Shown here: positions 34,301 to 43,673 of the stretch, one piece after another | Layout: every line of letters starts with the position of its first letter | Numbering within the stretch: the stretch's first letter is position 1 | NCBI GenBank assembly: GCA_002840975.1 | Contig: PHDN01000019.1 | Coordinates: 1 to 64,000, forward strand | Length of the DNA: 64,000 nt | Source of the DNA: Bacteroidetes bacterium HGW-Bacteroidetes-16 | GTDB lineage: Bacteria > Bacteroidota > Bacteroidia > Bacteroidales > F082 | Direction of reading: 5' to 3' | Made by a program: the position numbers and the translations under genes | Notes under the pieces: model-generated | What the model saw: the letters and a program-made list of their open reading frames with translations, nothing else | Databases searched by the model: none | What the model was told of the DNA's origin: nothing

Positions 34301-35098
34301 ATGTTAAAAAGGAATGGTTTATACTCTTTACTTATTGTAATTCTGTTTGTTATATCCGCCTGTAACGGGCCACAAAAGGTACTTAAAAGCGGTAACAACG
34401 AATTGAAGTACGAAACAGGTGTTGATTTATACGAAAAGGGCGACTATAATAAGGCGCTTCAGTTTTTTGATATTCTCAGGGCGGTATACCGTGGAACCGA
34501 AAAAGGGGAGAAGCTGACCTATTACTCGGCCAACTGTTATTTTCAAATGCGTGATTATCAAATTGCCAGCTACTATTACGAACAGTACGTTCAGATGTAT
34601 CCAAGAGGCGAGCATGCAGAAGAATCGGCATATCTAACGGCTTACTGCAGCTATCTTGAATCACCCAGGAGCACCCTCGATCAAACCAGTACGTTTCAGG
34701 CTTTACGCCAGTTACAGTCGTTTATCGATATGTACCCTAAAAGCCCTAAAGTAACGGAAGCCACCAAACTGATGGACGATTTACGCTATAAGCTTGAAAT
34801 AAAGAGTTATCACATTGCAGTTTTGTACTTTAAAATGGAAGATTTTCAGGCAGCCATTACTTCATTCGAAAATCTAATGGAGAATTATCCAGATACCGAA
34901 TTTAAAGAGGAAGTCCTGTTCTCCATCACGGAAGCATACTATTCTTATGCCGAAAAAAGTATTTTCACAAAAAAAGGAGAGCGCTACGAAAAAACAGTAG
35001 AAGCCTTTAACAACTTGAAATACATGTACCCCGATAGCAAATTTTTATCCATAGCACAGACTTACAACGACAATGCTATGAAGCACATAAGTAATTAA
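34301..35098 (+). CDS. bamD: Outer-membrane protein assembly factor BamD
   Basis: The 265-residue lipoprotein has a signal ending in the lipobox FVISAC (Cys at about 21) followed by about five tetratricopeptide-like helix pairs, e.g. YEKGDYNKALQFFDIL, YFQMRDYQIASYYYEQYV, KMEDFQAAITSFENLM and EKTVEAFNNLKYMYPDS. BamD is the lipoprotein partner of BamA in inserting barrels into the outer membrane. In Bacteroidetes it is regularly followed by the omega subunit and coaBC, as here (12-bp gap to rpoZ). The start fits the signal peptide and lies unusually close to the promoter. Confidence 0.93.
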   Translation: MLKRNGLYSLLIVILFVISACNGPQKVLKSGNNELKYETGVDLYEKGDYNKALQFFDILRAVYRGTEKGEKLTYYSANCYFQMRDYQIASYYYEQYVQMYPRGEHAEESAYLTAYCSYLESPRSTLDQTSTFQALRQLQSFIDMYPKSPKVTEATKLMDDLRYKLEIKSYHIAVLYFKMEDFQAAITSFENLMENYPDTEFKEEVLFSITEAYYSYAEKSIFTKKGERYEKTVEAFNNLKYMYPDSKFLSIAQTYNDNAMKHISN

Positions 35099-35110
35099 TA
35101 ATCAAATAAT

Positions 35111-35440
35111 ATGGATTACAAAAAAGTAAAAACAGAAACTTCTGCCGTTACTCGTCAAAAAGACAAATTTTACGAACAAACCGGAAATATCTACGAAACA
35201 GTCGTCATTTTGGCAAAACGCGCCAACCAGATCGGCTCCGATATCAAAGTTGAACTGGATCAGAAAATTTCAGAGTTTGCTCCTCCCAGCGACAACCTGG
35301 AAGAGGTTTTCGAAAACAGGGAACAAATTGAAATCGCCCGTTTTTATGAAGGTCTCCCAAAACCAACACTGCTTGCCGTTAACGAATTTCTTAACGAGGA
35401 AATTTACTTTAGAAATCCCCACAAGGAAATGACAAAGTAG
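35111..35440 (+). CDS. rpoZ: RNA polymerase omega subunit (Bacteroidetes type)
   Basis: The 109-residue protein matches the Bacteroidetes omega/Rpb6-like subunit: MDYKKVKTETSAVTRQKDKF at the N-terminus, ETGNIYE-like NIYETVVILAKRANQIGSDI and LDQKISEF in the omega core, and a C-terminal extension (FYEGLPKPTLLAVNEFLNEE) specific to the phylum. Omega aids assembly of the beta-prime subunit. Its place between bamD and coaBC is the conserved order. The gap to coaBC is 7 bp. Confidence 0.9.
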   Translation: MDYKKVKTETSAVTRQKDKFYEQTGNIYETVVILAKRANQIGSDIKVELDQKISEFAPPSDNLEEVFENREQIEIARFYEGLPKPTLLAVNEFLNEEIYFRNPHKEMTK

Positions 35441-35447
35441 TTTTTGC

Positions 35448-36656
35448 ATGTTGAAGGGAAAAAAAATATTAATCGGGATAACAGGAAGCATTGCTGCCTA
35501 TAAAATTCCTTTTATTATTCGCCTGCTTAAAAAGGCTGGTGCTGAGGTGCAGGTGATCATGACACCGATGGCCTGTGATTTCATCACTCCCTTAACACTA
35601 TCTACTTTATCCGAACGCCCCGTTTTAGTTGATTTTTATGACAAAGGCGATGGAAGCTGGCACAGCCATGTTGATCTTGGACTGTGGGCAGATTTATACC
35701 TCCTGGCACCGGTTACGGCCAACACCATGGCCAAAATGGTTGCCGGAATAGCTGATAATTTATTGTTAACCACTGTTTTGTCGGCCAGATGTCCTTTGCT
35801 TTTTGCACCGGCCATGGATTTAGACATGTACCAGCATCCTACCACGCAGAACAACGTTAAACGGTTAATGGAGTTTGGCTACCAACTGATTGAACCCACC
35901 AAGGGAGAGTTGGCCAGTGGCCTTCATGGATTTGGCCGACTTGAAGAACCTGAAGTTATATTCCAGAGGATAGTTACTTATTTAAGTGATAATAAGCCGT
36001 TAACCGGAAAGAAATGTCTGGTAACAGCAGGCCCTACTTATGAACCCATTGATCCCGTGAGGTTTATTGGAAATTTTAGTTCCGGACTCATGGGGATTGA
36101 AGTAGCCAATGCTTTAGCCGATTTGGGCGCCAAGGTGCAGCTTGTCCTGGGCCCTTCTTCGTTAGAAGTGTCTCATCCTGACATTGAAGTTACAAAAGTG
36201 ACTACTTCAGAACAAATGCTTTCTGCCTGTTTGAAATATTTTAGTTCTTCCTATATAACAGTCATGGCAGCCGCTGTAGCAGATTTTAAACCCACCATTG
36301 TAGCCGATAAGAAAATTAGAAAAGCGGACAAGTTAAGCACTCTTGAGCTAGAGCCTACTACGGATATTCTGACTTCTTTGGGAAAAACCAAACGCGATAA
36401 CCAGCTTTTAATAGGATTTGCATTAGAAACCAACCAGGAAGAAGCCCATGCCATAGAAAAGCTCACAGCCAAAAACCTGGACATGATTGTTTTGAATTCA
36501 TTAAATGATGCCGGCGCAGGTTTTGGTTATTCCACCAACAAAATTACACTCCTTAAAACGGTAGGTGAAAAAATTACCTTTCCGTTGAAATCGAAAAAAG
36601 AAGTTGCCGTGGATATTGTGAATGCCATCCTCTCCTTAAAATCACAACCAAAATGA
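35448..36656 (+). CDS. coaBC: Bifunctional phosphopantothenoylcysteine decarboxylase / phosphopantothenate-cysteine ligase
   Basis: The 402-residue protein joins an FMN-dependent CoaC domain (about 1-185: GITGSIAAYK, the active-site His in WHSHVDLGLWAD, APVTANTMAKM and FAPAMDLDMY) to a CoaB domain (about 190-400: TAGPTYEPIDPVRFIGNFSSGLMG, AAAVADFKP and the K-x-KK loop near KKIRKADK). Together they convert 4'-phosphopantothenate to 4'-phosphopantetheine on the route to coenzyme A. Length and order are normal. It overlaps the DUF4835 gene by 4 bp. Confidence 0.96.
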   Translation: MLKGKKILIGITGSIAAYKIPFIIRLLKKAGAEVQVIMTPMACDFITPLTLSTLSERPVLVDFYDKGDGSWHSHVDLGLWADLYLLAPVTANTMAKMVAGIADNLLLTTVLSARCPLLFAPAMDLDMYQHPTTQNNVKRLMEFGYQLIEPTKGELASGLHGFGRLEEPEVIFQRIVTYLSDNKPLTGKKCLVTAGPTYEPIDPVRFIGNFSSGLMGIEVANALADLGAKVQLVLGPSSLEVSHPDIEVTKVTTSEQMLSACLKYFSSSYITVMAAAVADFKPTIVADKKIRKADKLSTLELEPTTDILTSLGKTKRDNQLLIGFALETNQEEAHAIEKLTAKNLDMIVLNSLNDAGAGFGYSTNKITLLKTVGEKITFPLKSKKEVAVDIVNAILSLKSQPK

Positions 36657-37552
36657 TAAGAAAAGGATTTATCACATTTTTTTTCATCCTGATTGCTCAT
36701 TCGGGTTTTAGTCAGGAGTTTCTGGGCAATATCCAGGTTCAATCACAAAAAATACAGGGAATCGACCCCACGGTTTTTACCACCATGAAAACCTCTATGT
36801 TCGAATTCATGAACAACCAAAGTTGGTCTGAATATCGGTTTAAGATAGAAGAACGCGTCGAGTTCGCGATGGTATTCACTATCAATGAGGTAATTGGAGG
36901 TGATGATTTTAAAGGCACCCTTAACCTGGTGCTAAAACGGCCTGTTTATGGAACCGATTACAACTCAGATGTGATCAATATAATCGATAATGATATTCAT
37001 TTTAGGTATGTTCCTTATCAATCAATGGAATTTGTTGAAGGAACGTATTCTAATAACCTGACCTCCATCCTGGCTTTTTATGCGTATATCATGATGGGGC
37101 TTGATTTTGATACCTTCAGCTTGCTAGGGGGAACAGCCTTTTACGAAAAAGCCATGGCCGTTGCCACCGCAGCCCAAAGTTCCAATGAGCGTGGATGGCA
37201 GGGGTTTGAAGGGCCGAAGAACAGATATTCACTTGCCGAGAACCTCCTGAATCCGTCTTATGAAGACTTAAGGAAATTCCTTTATGAGTATCACCTGAAA
37301 GGGCTTGATGAGATGGCAAAAAGTGTGGATGGAGGACGAGCCTCGATCGGGAAAACACTTAAGTATTATCAGAATGTTTACAATAAACGACCTGGTTTGT
37401 ATTTGCTTCAGGTGTTGCTTGAATCAAAAAGAGACGAAATTATTAATATCTATAAAGAAGCCTCTCCCGCCGAAAAAATAAACATGATCAATATGATGAA
37501 AGAGATTGACCCGGCCAATGGTACCCGCTACGAAATGGTCAACGAAAAGTAA
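36653..37552 (+). CDS. DUF4835 family periplasmic protein
   Basis: The 299-residue precursor has a signal peptide (MIRKGFITFFFILIAHSGFSQE) and matches the Bacteroidetes family DUF4835, which regularly follows coaBC: EFLGNIQVQSQKIQGIDPTVF, LVLKRPVYGTDYNSDVIN, TSILAFYAYIMMGLDFDTFS and RGWQGFEGPKNRYSLAENLL. Function is unknown; the secretion signal suggests a periplasmic or outer-membrane-associated role. It overlaps coaBC by 4 bp, so it is translated with it. Confidence 0.9.
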   Translation: MIRKGFITFFFILIAHSGFSQEFLGNIQVQSQKIQGIDPTVFTTMKTSMFEFMNNQSWSEYRFKIEERVEFAMVFTINEVIGGDDFKGTLNLVLKRPVYGTDYNSDVINIIDNDIHFRYVPYQSMEFVEGTYSNNLTSILAFYAYIMMGLDFDTFSLLGGTAFYEKAMAVATAAQSSNERGWQGFEGPKNRYSLAENLLNPSYEDLRKFLYEYHLKGLDEMAKSVDGGRASIGKTLKYYQNVYNKRPGLYLLQVLLESKRDEIINIYKEASPAEKINMINMMKEIDPANGTRYEMVNEK

Positions 37553-37755
37553 CTTCACCCTCACAATCGTCTATTTTATTGTCCATTAGTTTGTATTAAG
37601 TATCTGAACCGAACGTTAAGAATTTGCAATATTTGCGAATTCAAGTAGGTCAATTGATAAAATAATTACCTTTGCTTTCTGGCAACAGGAAATAATCTTA
37701 AAACGGTTCGGGAACTACACATGATAATTCGAAAAGTATTGATTTGATTGTATCT

Positions 37756-39759
37756 ATGGAAAATCGATTACCTGATATTCCGGATAAACCATCTACAGCC
37801 AAGTGTGAAAATCTGAACACTTTGGTTATGGATGGTGCCCGGTTATTACAAGTACCTTTCATGGCCTATCTAATCGCTGATTCAAATACTGGATTGAAGA
37901 TTGAAGTCTCCACGGAAATTATTGAAGAAAACCATAAACTGGCTATTCCTGATTTTTTATTGGAATTTCTTCATGTACAATCAATTGAACCTTTACAAGT
38001 TTCAGATACTACCACGCCGCAATTTGACACCCATGATTCGTTTATTCAATACCTTAAGTTGGTTTCACTTGTTGCGGTTCGGGTAGGTCATTTAGATCAT
38101 ACCATCGGGCTTCTTATTATTGGGGATCATCAATCCCGAATTTTCGATCAGAGAGAACTCGATTTGTTGTCAGTTTTGAGTACAGTTGTGGGTAATATTT
38201 CAGCGAGTACTGCCAGAGAAAGTGAGCTTATTAGTAAACTTGACAAATATAAGTCGGTATTCGACCATGCCAGTAATGGGGTTTTTTTACTCATGGATAA
38301 TATAATTGTTGATGTTAATCCCAAGGCTTGTGAAATGTTTGGGATGCCTTTTGAAGCCATTATAGGATCCAATTCGGATGATTTGTCTCCCGATGATTTC
38401 GTGGTCAATGGGGTGGTTCAACATTCAGATGTTATGGGTTATACCCAAAAAGCACTAAAAGGACTGCCTCAGCATTTTGATTGGGTACATCAGAAAAAGG
38501 ATGGCACCTTATTTAATGCAGAGATCACTCTTACCCGCATGGAGGGTCATAGCGAATTCAACCTGCTGGCAATAGTGCGGGATATAAGTTTGCAAAAAGC
38601 ATATGAAAATCAGTTAATTCAGGCCAAAGAAGAGGCCCGTGAAGCCAATCGCCTGAAATCTTCCTCTCTTGCCTCCATGTCGCACGAAATAAGAACGCCA
38701 TTAAATTCAATTATCGGATTTTCTGATTTACTTCTTGATCCGGATGCTACTGATGAAGATAGAGAAACCTTCACCAAACTGATCCTGGTAGCTGGAAAGT
38801 CACTTTTACAACTTGTGGCAGATATCATTGATATCTCAAAAATTGAAGCTGGTCAAGTCATGATTCATGAAGAAGAATTTCGTCTCAACTCTTTTTTGCA
38901 GGAAATCCATGAGGTTTTTATTCATGATCAAATACAGAACCGGGAAAACGGCTTTGAATTGCGGTTAGTGAAGGCTTCTTCCGATGAAATCACCATCAAA
39001 ACCGATCAATTAAGGCTTCGTCAGATTTTTAACAATTTAATTACCAATGCCCTAAAATTTATTGACAAGGGTTTTGTAGAATTTGGCTATTCCGCTGTCT
39101 TGCCAGGAAGCATTTTGTTCTATGTTAAGGATACGGGTGTGGGGATTGCTAAAGACAAGCAACACGAAATATTTTTGCAATACGGGCAAGACTCGAGTAC
39201 CTTTCAGCGCAACAGAGAAGGAACTGGTTTGGGGCTTGCTATCAGTAAATCGTTTGTCGAACTTTTAGGAGGAAAAATCTGGCTTGATTCTGAAAGAGGC
39301 TCAGGATCAACCTTCTACTTCACAATTCCCGTTATTTTAGAAAACAGCAATACACCTTTAGTTCAAGATAAGCAAGAGCTCTTTAAAATTGACCTCTCGG
39401 GAAAAAAAGTTTTGATTGTGGATGATATCCAGGAAAATTGCGTGCTTCTTAAAGGGCTTTTTCAACGAACCGATGCAGAAATATTTGTTGCAAACAATGG
39501 CCTTGTGGCGATTGAAACAGCACGAAAAAGCGGTCCTTTCGATTTAGCACTGGTGGATGTCCGTATGCCCGAAATGGATGGGTATGAAACAACGCGATTG
39601 CTTCGCGAAGAGTATCCTTCTATGATCATCATGAACCTAACTGCTTACCCAAATGATGATGGACAAGAAAAATGCATGGCATTGGGAAGCAACGAATATT
39701 TGAATAAACCTTTGTCAATACAGGAACTTCTTCGGTTGCTTCAACGATATTTCAATTAA
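37756..39759 (+). CDS. Hybrid histidine kinase with GAF, PAS and receiver domains
   Basis: The 667-residue cytoplasmic protein has a GAF-like domain (about 20-160), a PAS domain (about 170-290; ASNGVFLLMD and REIS-like VRDISLQK), a coiled-coil linker, HisKA with phosphoacceptor His310 (SMSHEIRTPLNSIIGF), an HATPase with NLITNALKF, DTGVGIAKD and GTGLGLAISK (about 405-520), and a receiver with phosphoacceptor Asp601 (VDVRMPEMDGYE). No membrane helix is present, so it senses an intracellular or diffusible signal. The ATG at 37756 is chosen over an upstream TTG. A TACCTTTG at 37667-37674 may be its -7 box, leaving an 80-nt leader. No cognate regulator is adjacent. Confidence 0.92.
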   Translation: MENRLPDIPDKPSTAKCENLNTLVMDGARLLQVPFMAYLIADSNTGLKIEVSTEIIEENHKLAIPDFLLEFLHVQSIEPLQVSDTTTPQFDTHDSFIQYLKLVSLVAVRVGHLDHTIGLLIIGDHQSRIFDQRELDLLSVLSTVVGNISASTARESELISKLDKYKSVFDHASNGVFLLMDNIIVDVNPKACEMFGMPFEAIIGSNSDDLSPDDFVVNGVVQHSDVMGYTQKALKGLPQHFDWVHQKKDGTLFNAEITLTRMEGHSEFNLLAIVRDISLQKAYENQLIQAKEEAREANRLKSSSLASMSHEIRTPLNSIIGFSDLLLDPDATDEDRETFTKLILVAGKSLLQLVADIIDISKIEAGQVMIHEEEFRLNSFLQEIHEVFIHDQIQNRENGFELRLVKASSDEITIKTDQLRLRQIFNNLITNALKFIDKGFVEFGYSAVLPGSILFYVKDTGVGIAKDKQHEIFLQYGQDSSTFQRNREGTGLGLAISKSFVELLGGKIWLDSERGSGSTFYFTIPVILENSNTPLVQDKQELFKIDLSGKKVLIVDDIQENCVLLKGLFQRTDAEIFVANNGLVAIETARKSGPFDLALVDVRMPEMDGYETTRLLREEYPSMIIMNLTAYPNDDGQEKCMALGSNEYLNKPLSIQELLRLLQRYFN

Positions 39760-39815
39760 TTCTACTATCTTTATTCTTTCATTAATCTACCGCTGCATAC
39801 AATTGCAACAAGAAA

Positions 39816-41747
39816 ATGAGAGTTGAAGCAAAAAAAATATTGGTTAAGTATTGGGGGTATCCTGATTTTCGACCCATGCAGGAAGAAATTATCCTGTCGG
39901 TAGCCGAAGGACATGATACCTTGGCTTTGTTACCTACCGGTGGGGGTAAATCCATCTGTTTTCAGGTACCTGCCCTCATGGTCTCTGGAACCTGCATTGT
40001 TGTCACCCCTTTAATAGCATTGATGAAGGATCAGGTGGATAACTTGAAAAAGGTAGGCATAAAAGCCGCTGCCATCTATACAGGAATGCACAGCTCCGAA
40101 ATTGAATCGGTTTATTCAAACGTGGTGGCCGGTACCTATAAATTTTTATATGTATCTCCAGAACGACTTGATACGGAGCTTTTTAAGCACGTTATTTCAA
40201 GGGTAAAAGTCAATCTACTTACCGTAGACGAAGCCCATTGCGTGTCGCAATGGGGATACGATTTCAGACCACCTTACCTGCGTATTGCAGAAATAAGGCC
40301 CTATATTCCTGATGTGCCGGTTTTGGCATTAACAGCCACAGCCACACCGGAGGTGGTTGCAGATATCATGAGTAAACTGGAATTTAGGCGAAACAGGGCA
40401 TTTCGTTCCACCTTCGAACGGACCAACCTGGCCTATCATGTAGCCAAAGAATATGATAAGCCGTCTTTTCTAATGAGTTTTTTTGCTGATACCAAAGGTT
40501 CTGGAATCGTATATGTCCGCAATAGAAAGAAAACCAGAGAATTGGCCGAAATCCTCACGAAAAAAGGAGTGAGTGCTACTTTCTACCACGCAGGTCTGGA
40601 TGCGCATACCCGGGACGAAAGACAAAAACAATGGAGTACAGGTCAGGTAAAAGTGATGGTTTCAACAAATGCCTTTGGGATGGGAATAGACAAAGCGGAT
40701 GTCAGGAAAGTAATTCATTACGACTTGCCCGATTGTATAGAGTCGTATTTTCAGGAAGCTGGTAGGGCCGGCCGCGACCAAAAACCTTCTCAGGCAGTTT
40801 TACTTTATACCCACCACGATATAATAAATGCCAAAGAACTACTAAAAACCTCTTATCCACCCATTGATGAAATTAGAATTATTTACAATGCGTTGGGCAA
40901 TTATTTGCGGCTTGCCGAAGGGAGTGGTAAAGATATAAGCTTTGATTTTAAGATCAGTGATTTTGCAAATAACTACAATTTCAATTTGTTACAGGTTTAT
41001 AGTGCCATAAAAATATTGGAACGCGAAGGATACCTGATGTATGTTGAGTCTGCCGGACAGTTTTCAAAACTATTTGTTCCACTGTCAAAAGAAGATCTGT
41101 ATCGGTTCATGGTGGAAAACCCGAGAAGTGAACGCATCATAAAAGAGATCATGCGCTCCTATTCGGGGATATTTACCGACTATATCAATATCAACGAAAG
41201 TATGCTGGCCAAACGTGCGGAAATGGCTAGGGAGGAGGTCGTGAAACAATTGAGTTACCTCCATAAGTTGAAAGTAATTACTTATATTCCCATCACTACC
41301 TTGCCACAGTTGGTTTTTTCTTCAGGCAGGATGAATGCCAAATACATACAACTTTCTGATCAAAATTACCGGTTTCTGAAAGAAGCCGCCGAAAAACGGC
41401 TTGAGGCCCTGCTCCACTTTATTACCGACAACCTGAAATGCAGAAGCCAACAATTGCTGGCTTATTTTGGTGAACAAAAGAGCCAACGCTGTGGTATTTG
41501 TGATGTGTGTATGTCAAAAAACAAATCGAACTTAAACGAAATGGAGTTTGAACAATTGGTCGAATCTATAAATGAAATGTTGATCTCGAAACCTCGATAT
41601 CTGAACGATGTGATACAAAACCTCTCACAGTATACCGAAGACCAAATTATTGACGTAATTCGCTGGCTGATGGATCATGGTAAAGTGATCAGAGGCAAGG
41701 ATGAAATGTTGGGCTGGCACGATCAATTGAACATTTCATTTGAATAA
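39816..41747 (+). CDS. recQ: ATP-dependent DNA helicase RecQ
   Basis: The 643-residue helicase has motif 0/I (FRPMQEEIIL, LPTGGGKS), motif II DEAH in VDEAHCVSQWGYDFRPPYL, motif III LTATAT, motif V/VI (STNAFGMGIDKADVR, QEAGRAGRDQ) and the RQC zinc site (CRSQQLLAYFGEQ, then CGICDVC). It is a 3'-5' helicase of recombination and replication-fork repair. The C-terminus has a winged-helix-like segment (about 570-640) but no clear HRDC domain. The length is within the usual range. The start ATG lies 56 bp after the kinase stop. Confidence 0.94.
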   Translation: MRVEAKKILVKYWGYPDFRPMQEEIILSVAEGHDTLALLPTGGGKSICFQVPALMVSGTCIVVTPLIALMKDQVDNLKKVGIKAAAIYTGMHSSEIESVYSNVVAGTYKFLYVSPERLDTELFKHVISRVKVNLLTVDEAHCVSQWGYDFRPPYLRIAEIRPYIPDVPVLALTATATPEVVADIMSKLEFRRNRAFRSTFERTNLAYHVAKEYDKPSFLMSFFADTKGSGIVYVRNRKKTRELAEILTKKGVSATFYHAGLDAHTRDERQKQWSTGQVKVMVSTNAFGMGIDKADVRKVIHYDLPDCIESYFQEAGRAGRDQKPSQAVLLYTHHDIINAKELLKTSYPPIDEIRIIYNALGNYLRLAEGSGKDISFDFKISDFANNYNFNLLQVYSAIKILEREGYLMYVESAGQFSKLFVPLSKEDLYRFMVENPRSERIIKEIMRSYSGIFTDYININESMLAKRAEMAREEVVKQLSYLHKLKVITYIPITTLPQLVFSSGRMNAKYIQLSDQNYRFLKEAAEKRLEALLHFITDNLKCRSQQLLAYFGEQKSQRCGICDVCMSKNKSNLNEMEFEQLVESINEMLISKPRYLNDVIQNLSQYTEDQIIDVIRWLMDHGKVIRGKDEMLGWHDQLNISFE

Positions 41748-41819
41748 ATAATTAACTTTGAACCTACATTTGATGTTGACGTTTATATTCTACACCATGT
41801 CACTATAAATAATTGAATC

Positions 41820-42536
41820 ATGGATAAAACACTTAAGTTATTGATTTTGTTAGTGATATTACCGTTTATAACGCTGGCTCAGTCGTCAAAGCGGCAATAT
41901 GTCGGTCTTTCAATCGGGCCCTCCATACCTCTGTCCGATTTCGCAAGGAAGGATTTGAACGATTCAACTTCAGGATTTGCCAAAACAGGGGTGGCATTAA
42001 ATTTTACCTATGCCTATCGGTTCTCTCATAATTTCGGAATGCAGGTGGTGGTTAATTACAGCGGTAATAAGTTGGACAATGTCGCCTATGCTGATGGACT
42101 GATGAAGGCTCATCCCGGTTATGGCGTCACCGTTGAGAGTACACAAAACTGGAGTAGCGCTGGCGCGTTTGGAGGACCCTATTTCAGATTTCCTATCGGA
42201 GATGCTCTCTCGATAGACGTGAGGGGATTGATAGGATACTTTGGCAGCAATTCGCCAAAAGCAACCATTTATACTACCAATATTAATGACCCTTCTGATA
42301 AAGGTACCTATTACCGTGAAAGCAGTCGTTCAACCGGATTTGGGTACCTTTTGGGAGCCGGGTTTAAATACCGTTTAAGTCATTATTATATAACGGCATT
42401 TGCCGACTACATTGGATCAGACCTTTATTTTAAAGAGGTTACCGGTTGGAATTGGGATAATGAACCCTACGCCACCTCATTTGCTCAAAAGATTAACTAT
42501 CTGTCGCTGACCTTAGGTCTGGCCTATATCCTGTAA
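41820..42536 (+). CDS. Outer-membrane beta-barrel protein (porin-family, small)
   Basis: The 238-residue protein has a signal peptide (MDKTLKLLILLVILPFITLAQ) and a small barrel with repeated amphipathic strands: YVGLSIGPSIPLSDF at the N-terminus, GVALNFTYAYRFSHNFGMQVVVNY, AGAFGGPYFRFPI and YLSLTLGLAYIL at the end. This is the PorT/OMP_b-brl type common in Bacteroidetes. Function unknown. The AAG-like glycosylase gene starts 2 bp after its stop, so the two are likely co-transcribed. Confidence 0.82.
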   Translation: MDKTLKLLILLVILPFITLAQSSKRQYVGLSIGPSIPLSDFARKDLNDSTSGFAKTGVALNFTYAYRFSHNFGMQVVVNYSGNKLDNVAYADGLMKAHPGYGVTVESTQNWSSAGAFGGPYFRFPIGDALSIDVRGLIGYFGSNSPKATIYTTNINDPSDKGTYYRESSRSTGFGYLLGAGFKYRLSHYYITAFADYIGSDLYFKEVTGWNWDNEPYATSFAQKINYLSLTLGLAYIL

Positions 42537-42538
42537 TT

Positions 42539-43153
42539 TTGATTCAAGGTGTCATACAGGAATCCTATTATCGCAACGAAGATGTTGTGTTTCTCGCGAA
42601 AGATTTATTGGGAAAATTAATCACCATTAAGAATGCTGATGGGTTTGTTTCGGCGATCATTACGGAAACGGAAGCCTACGCGGGAGTTACTGATAAGGCC
42701 TCACATGCTTATGGTGGCAGGCGAACTCCGCGTAACTCGGTAATGTATGGCTGCGGTGGGATGGCTTATGTGTTTTTGTGCTATGGCATGCATTATTTAT
42801 TTAATGTGGTTACCGGTCCTAAAAACACTCCTCATGCAGTGCTGATAAGAGGGGTCATTCCCGTTGAAGGGATTGAACTGATGTTGGCTCGAAGGAAACT
42901 AAACTCGGTAGATTACCGTGGATTTAATGGTCCCGGAAAAGTAACCTCAGCGCTTGGGATCAATTTAAGCCATAATGGTGTATCACTAACCGGGTCAACC
43001 ATTCAGATTAAAGAAATTGGATTGGCAGTTTCTACCAGTCAAATAAAGGTAAGCAACCGCATCGGCGTGAATTATGCTGAGGAAGACGCCCTGCTACCTT
43101 ATCGGTTCGAATTGTTGGACAAAATGACTGTAAAAAAAAACGTCCTATTATAA
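42539..43153 (+). CDS. DNA-3-methyladenine glycosylase (AAG/MPG family)
   Basis: The 204-residue enzyme matches AAG: VFLAKDLLGKLI, ITETEAYAGVTDKASHAYGGRRTPRN with the catalytic Glu, MYGCGGMAYVFLCYGMHYLFNVV, GPGKVTSALGI and the C-terminal RIGVNYAEEDALLPYRF. It removes alkylated purines such as 3-methyladenine and hypoxanthine in base excision repair. No ATG precedes the conserved N-terminus, so it must start at a non-ATG codon; TTG 42539, two bases after the preceding stop, is the best choice and suggests re-initiation. A terminator overlaps its stop. Confidence 0.93.
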   Translation: MIQGVIQESYYRNEDVVFLAKDLLGKLITIKNADGFVSAIITETEAYAGVTDKASHAYGGRRTPRNSVMYGCGGMAYVFLCYGMHYLFNVVTGPKNTPHAVLIRGVIPVEGIELMLARRKLNSVDYRGFNGPGKVTSALGINLSHNGVSLTGSTIQIKEIGLAVSTSQIKVSNRIGVNYAEEDALLPYRFELLDKMTVKKNVLL

Positions 43154-43171
43154 TTAACAGGACGTTTTTTT
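43133..43171. terminator. Bidirectional terminator between AAG gene and HU gene
   Basis: AACGTCCT (43139-43146) and AGGACGTT (43159-43166) form the core stem, extended by an A-run on the left and a T-run on the right (43133-43171), so it terminates both converging genes. Confidence 0.9.
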
Positions 43172-43187
43172 CCTAGATGTAAAGTTG

Positions 43188-43460
43188 TTATTTTACAACT
43201 TTTGATAGATCGGCACCTGCTTTAAACTTAACCACTTTTTTGGCAGCGATATTAATTTCTTTGCCAGTTTGTGGATTACGTCCTTTGCGGGCAGCTCTTG
43301 TAGAAACGGAAAACGATCCGAAACCAACTAAAGCAACACGGTCACCAGTTTTTAGAGCGTCACCTGTTGAGGTCACAAAAGCATCGAGAGCTTTCTTTGC
43401 ATCACTTTTACTAATGCCAGCGCCGGTGGCCATTGCATCGATTAATTCAGCTTTGTTCAT
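43188..43460 (-). CDS. HU-family DNA-binding protein
   Basis: The 90-residue protein is a standard [30 protein letters not shown] helices, then [30 protein letters not shown], the DNA-binding beta-arm with the RKGRNPQTG tip, and a C-terminal [12 protein letters not shown]. It binds and bends DNA non-specifically as a nucleoid protein. It is monocistronic, with an excellent TTG-N19-TACATTTG promoter upstream and a shared terminator. Confidence 0.97.
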   Translation of the reverse strand: MNKAELIDAMATGAGISKSDAKKALDAFVTSTGDALKTGDRVALVGFGSFSVSTRAARKGRNPQTGKEINIAAKKVVKFKAGADLSKVVK

Positions 43461-43503
43461 CGTAAATAGAATTTTTAATTAACACTTAGGGTATTTATCT
43501 TAA

Positions 43504-43533
43504 CAAATGTAATGTATATCTGATTAAAATCAA
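43504..43533 (-). promoter_or_regulatory. HU gene promoter
   Basis: On the minus strand TTG (43533-43531), a 19-bp spacer and TACATTTG (43511-43504) match the Bacteroidetes housekeeping consensus. The leader to the ATG at 43460 is about 35-40 nt. The rest of 43461-43673 is AT-rich with no gene. Confidence 0.75.
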
Positions 43534-43673
43534 GCAATAGCGCACATTTTAATAGTTTTTGTTGATAAATGCGTCATTTTGTTAATAAAACCGCTGTAAA
43601 TAGCGTTGTTATTATGCAAAATCCTTTACATGGTCTTCAAATTTCGCTCATTTTGTGGTGCCGACAGTAAATT

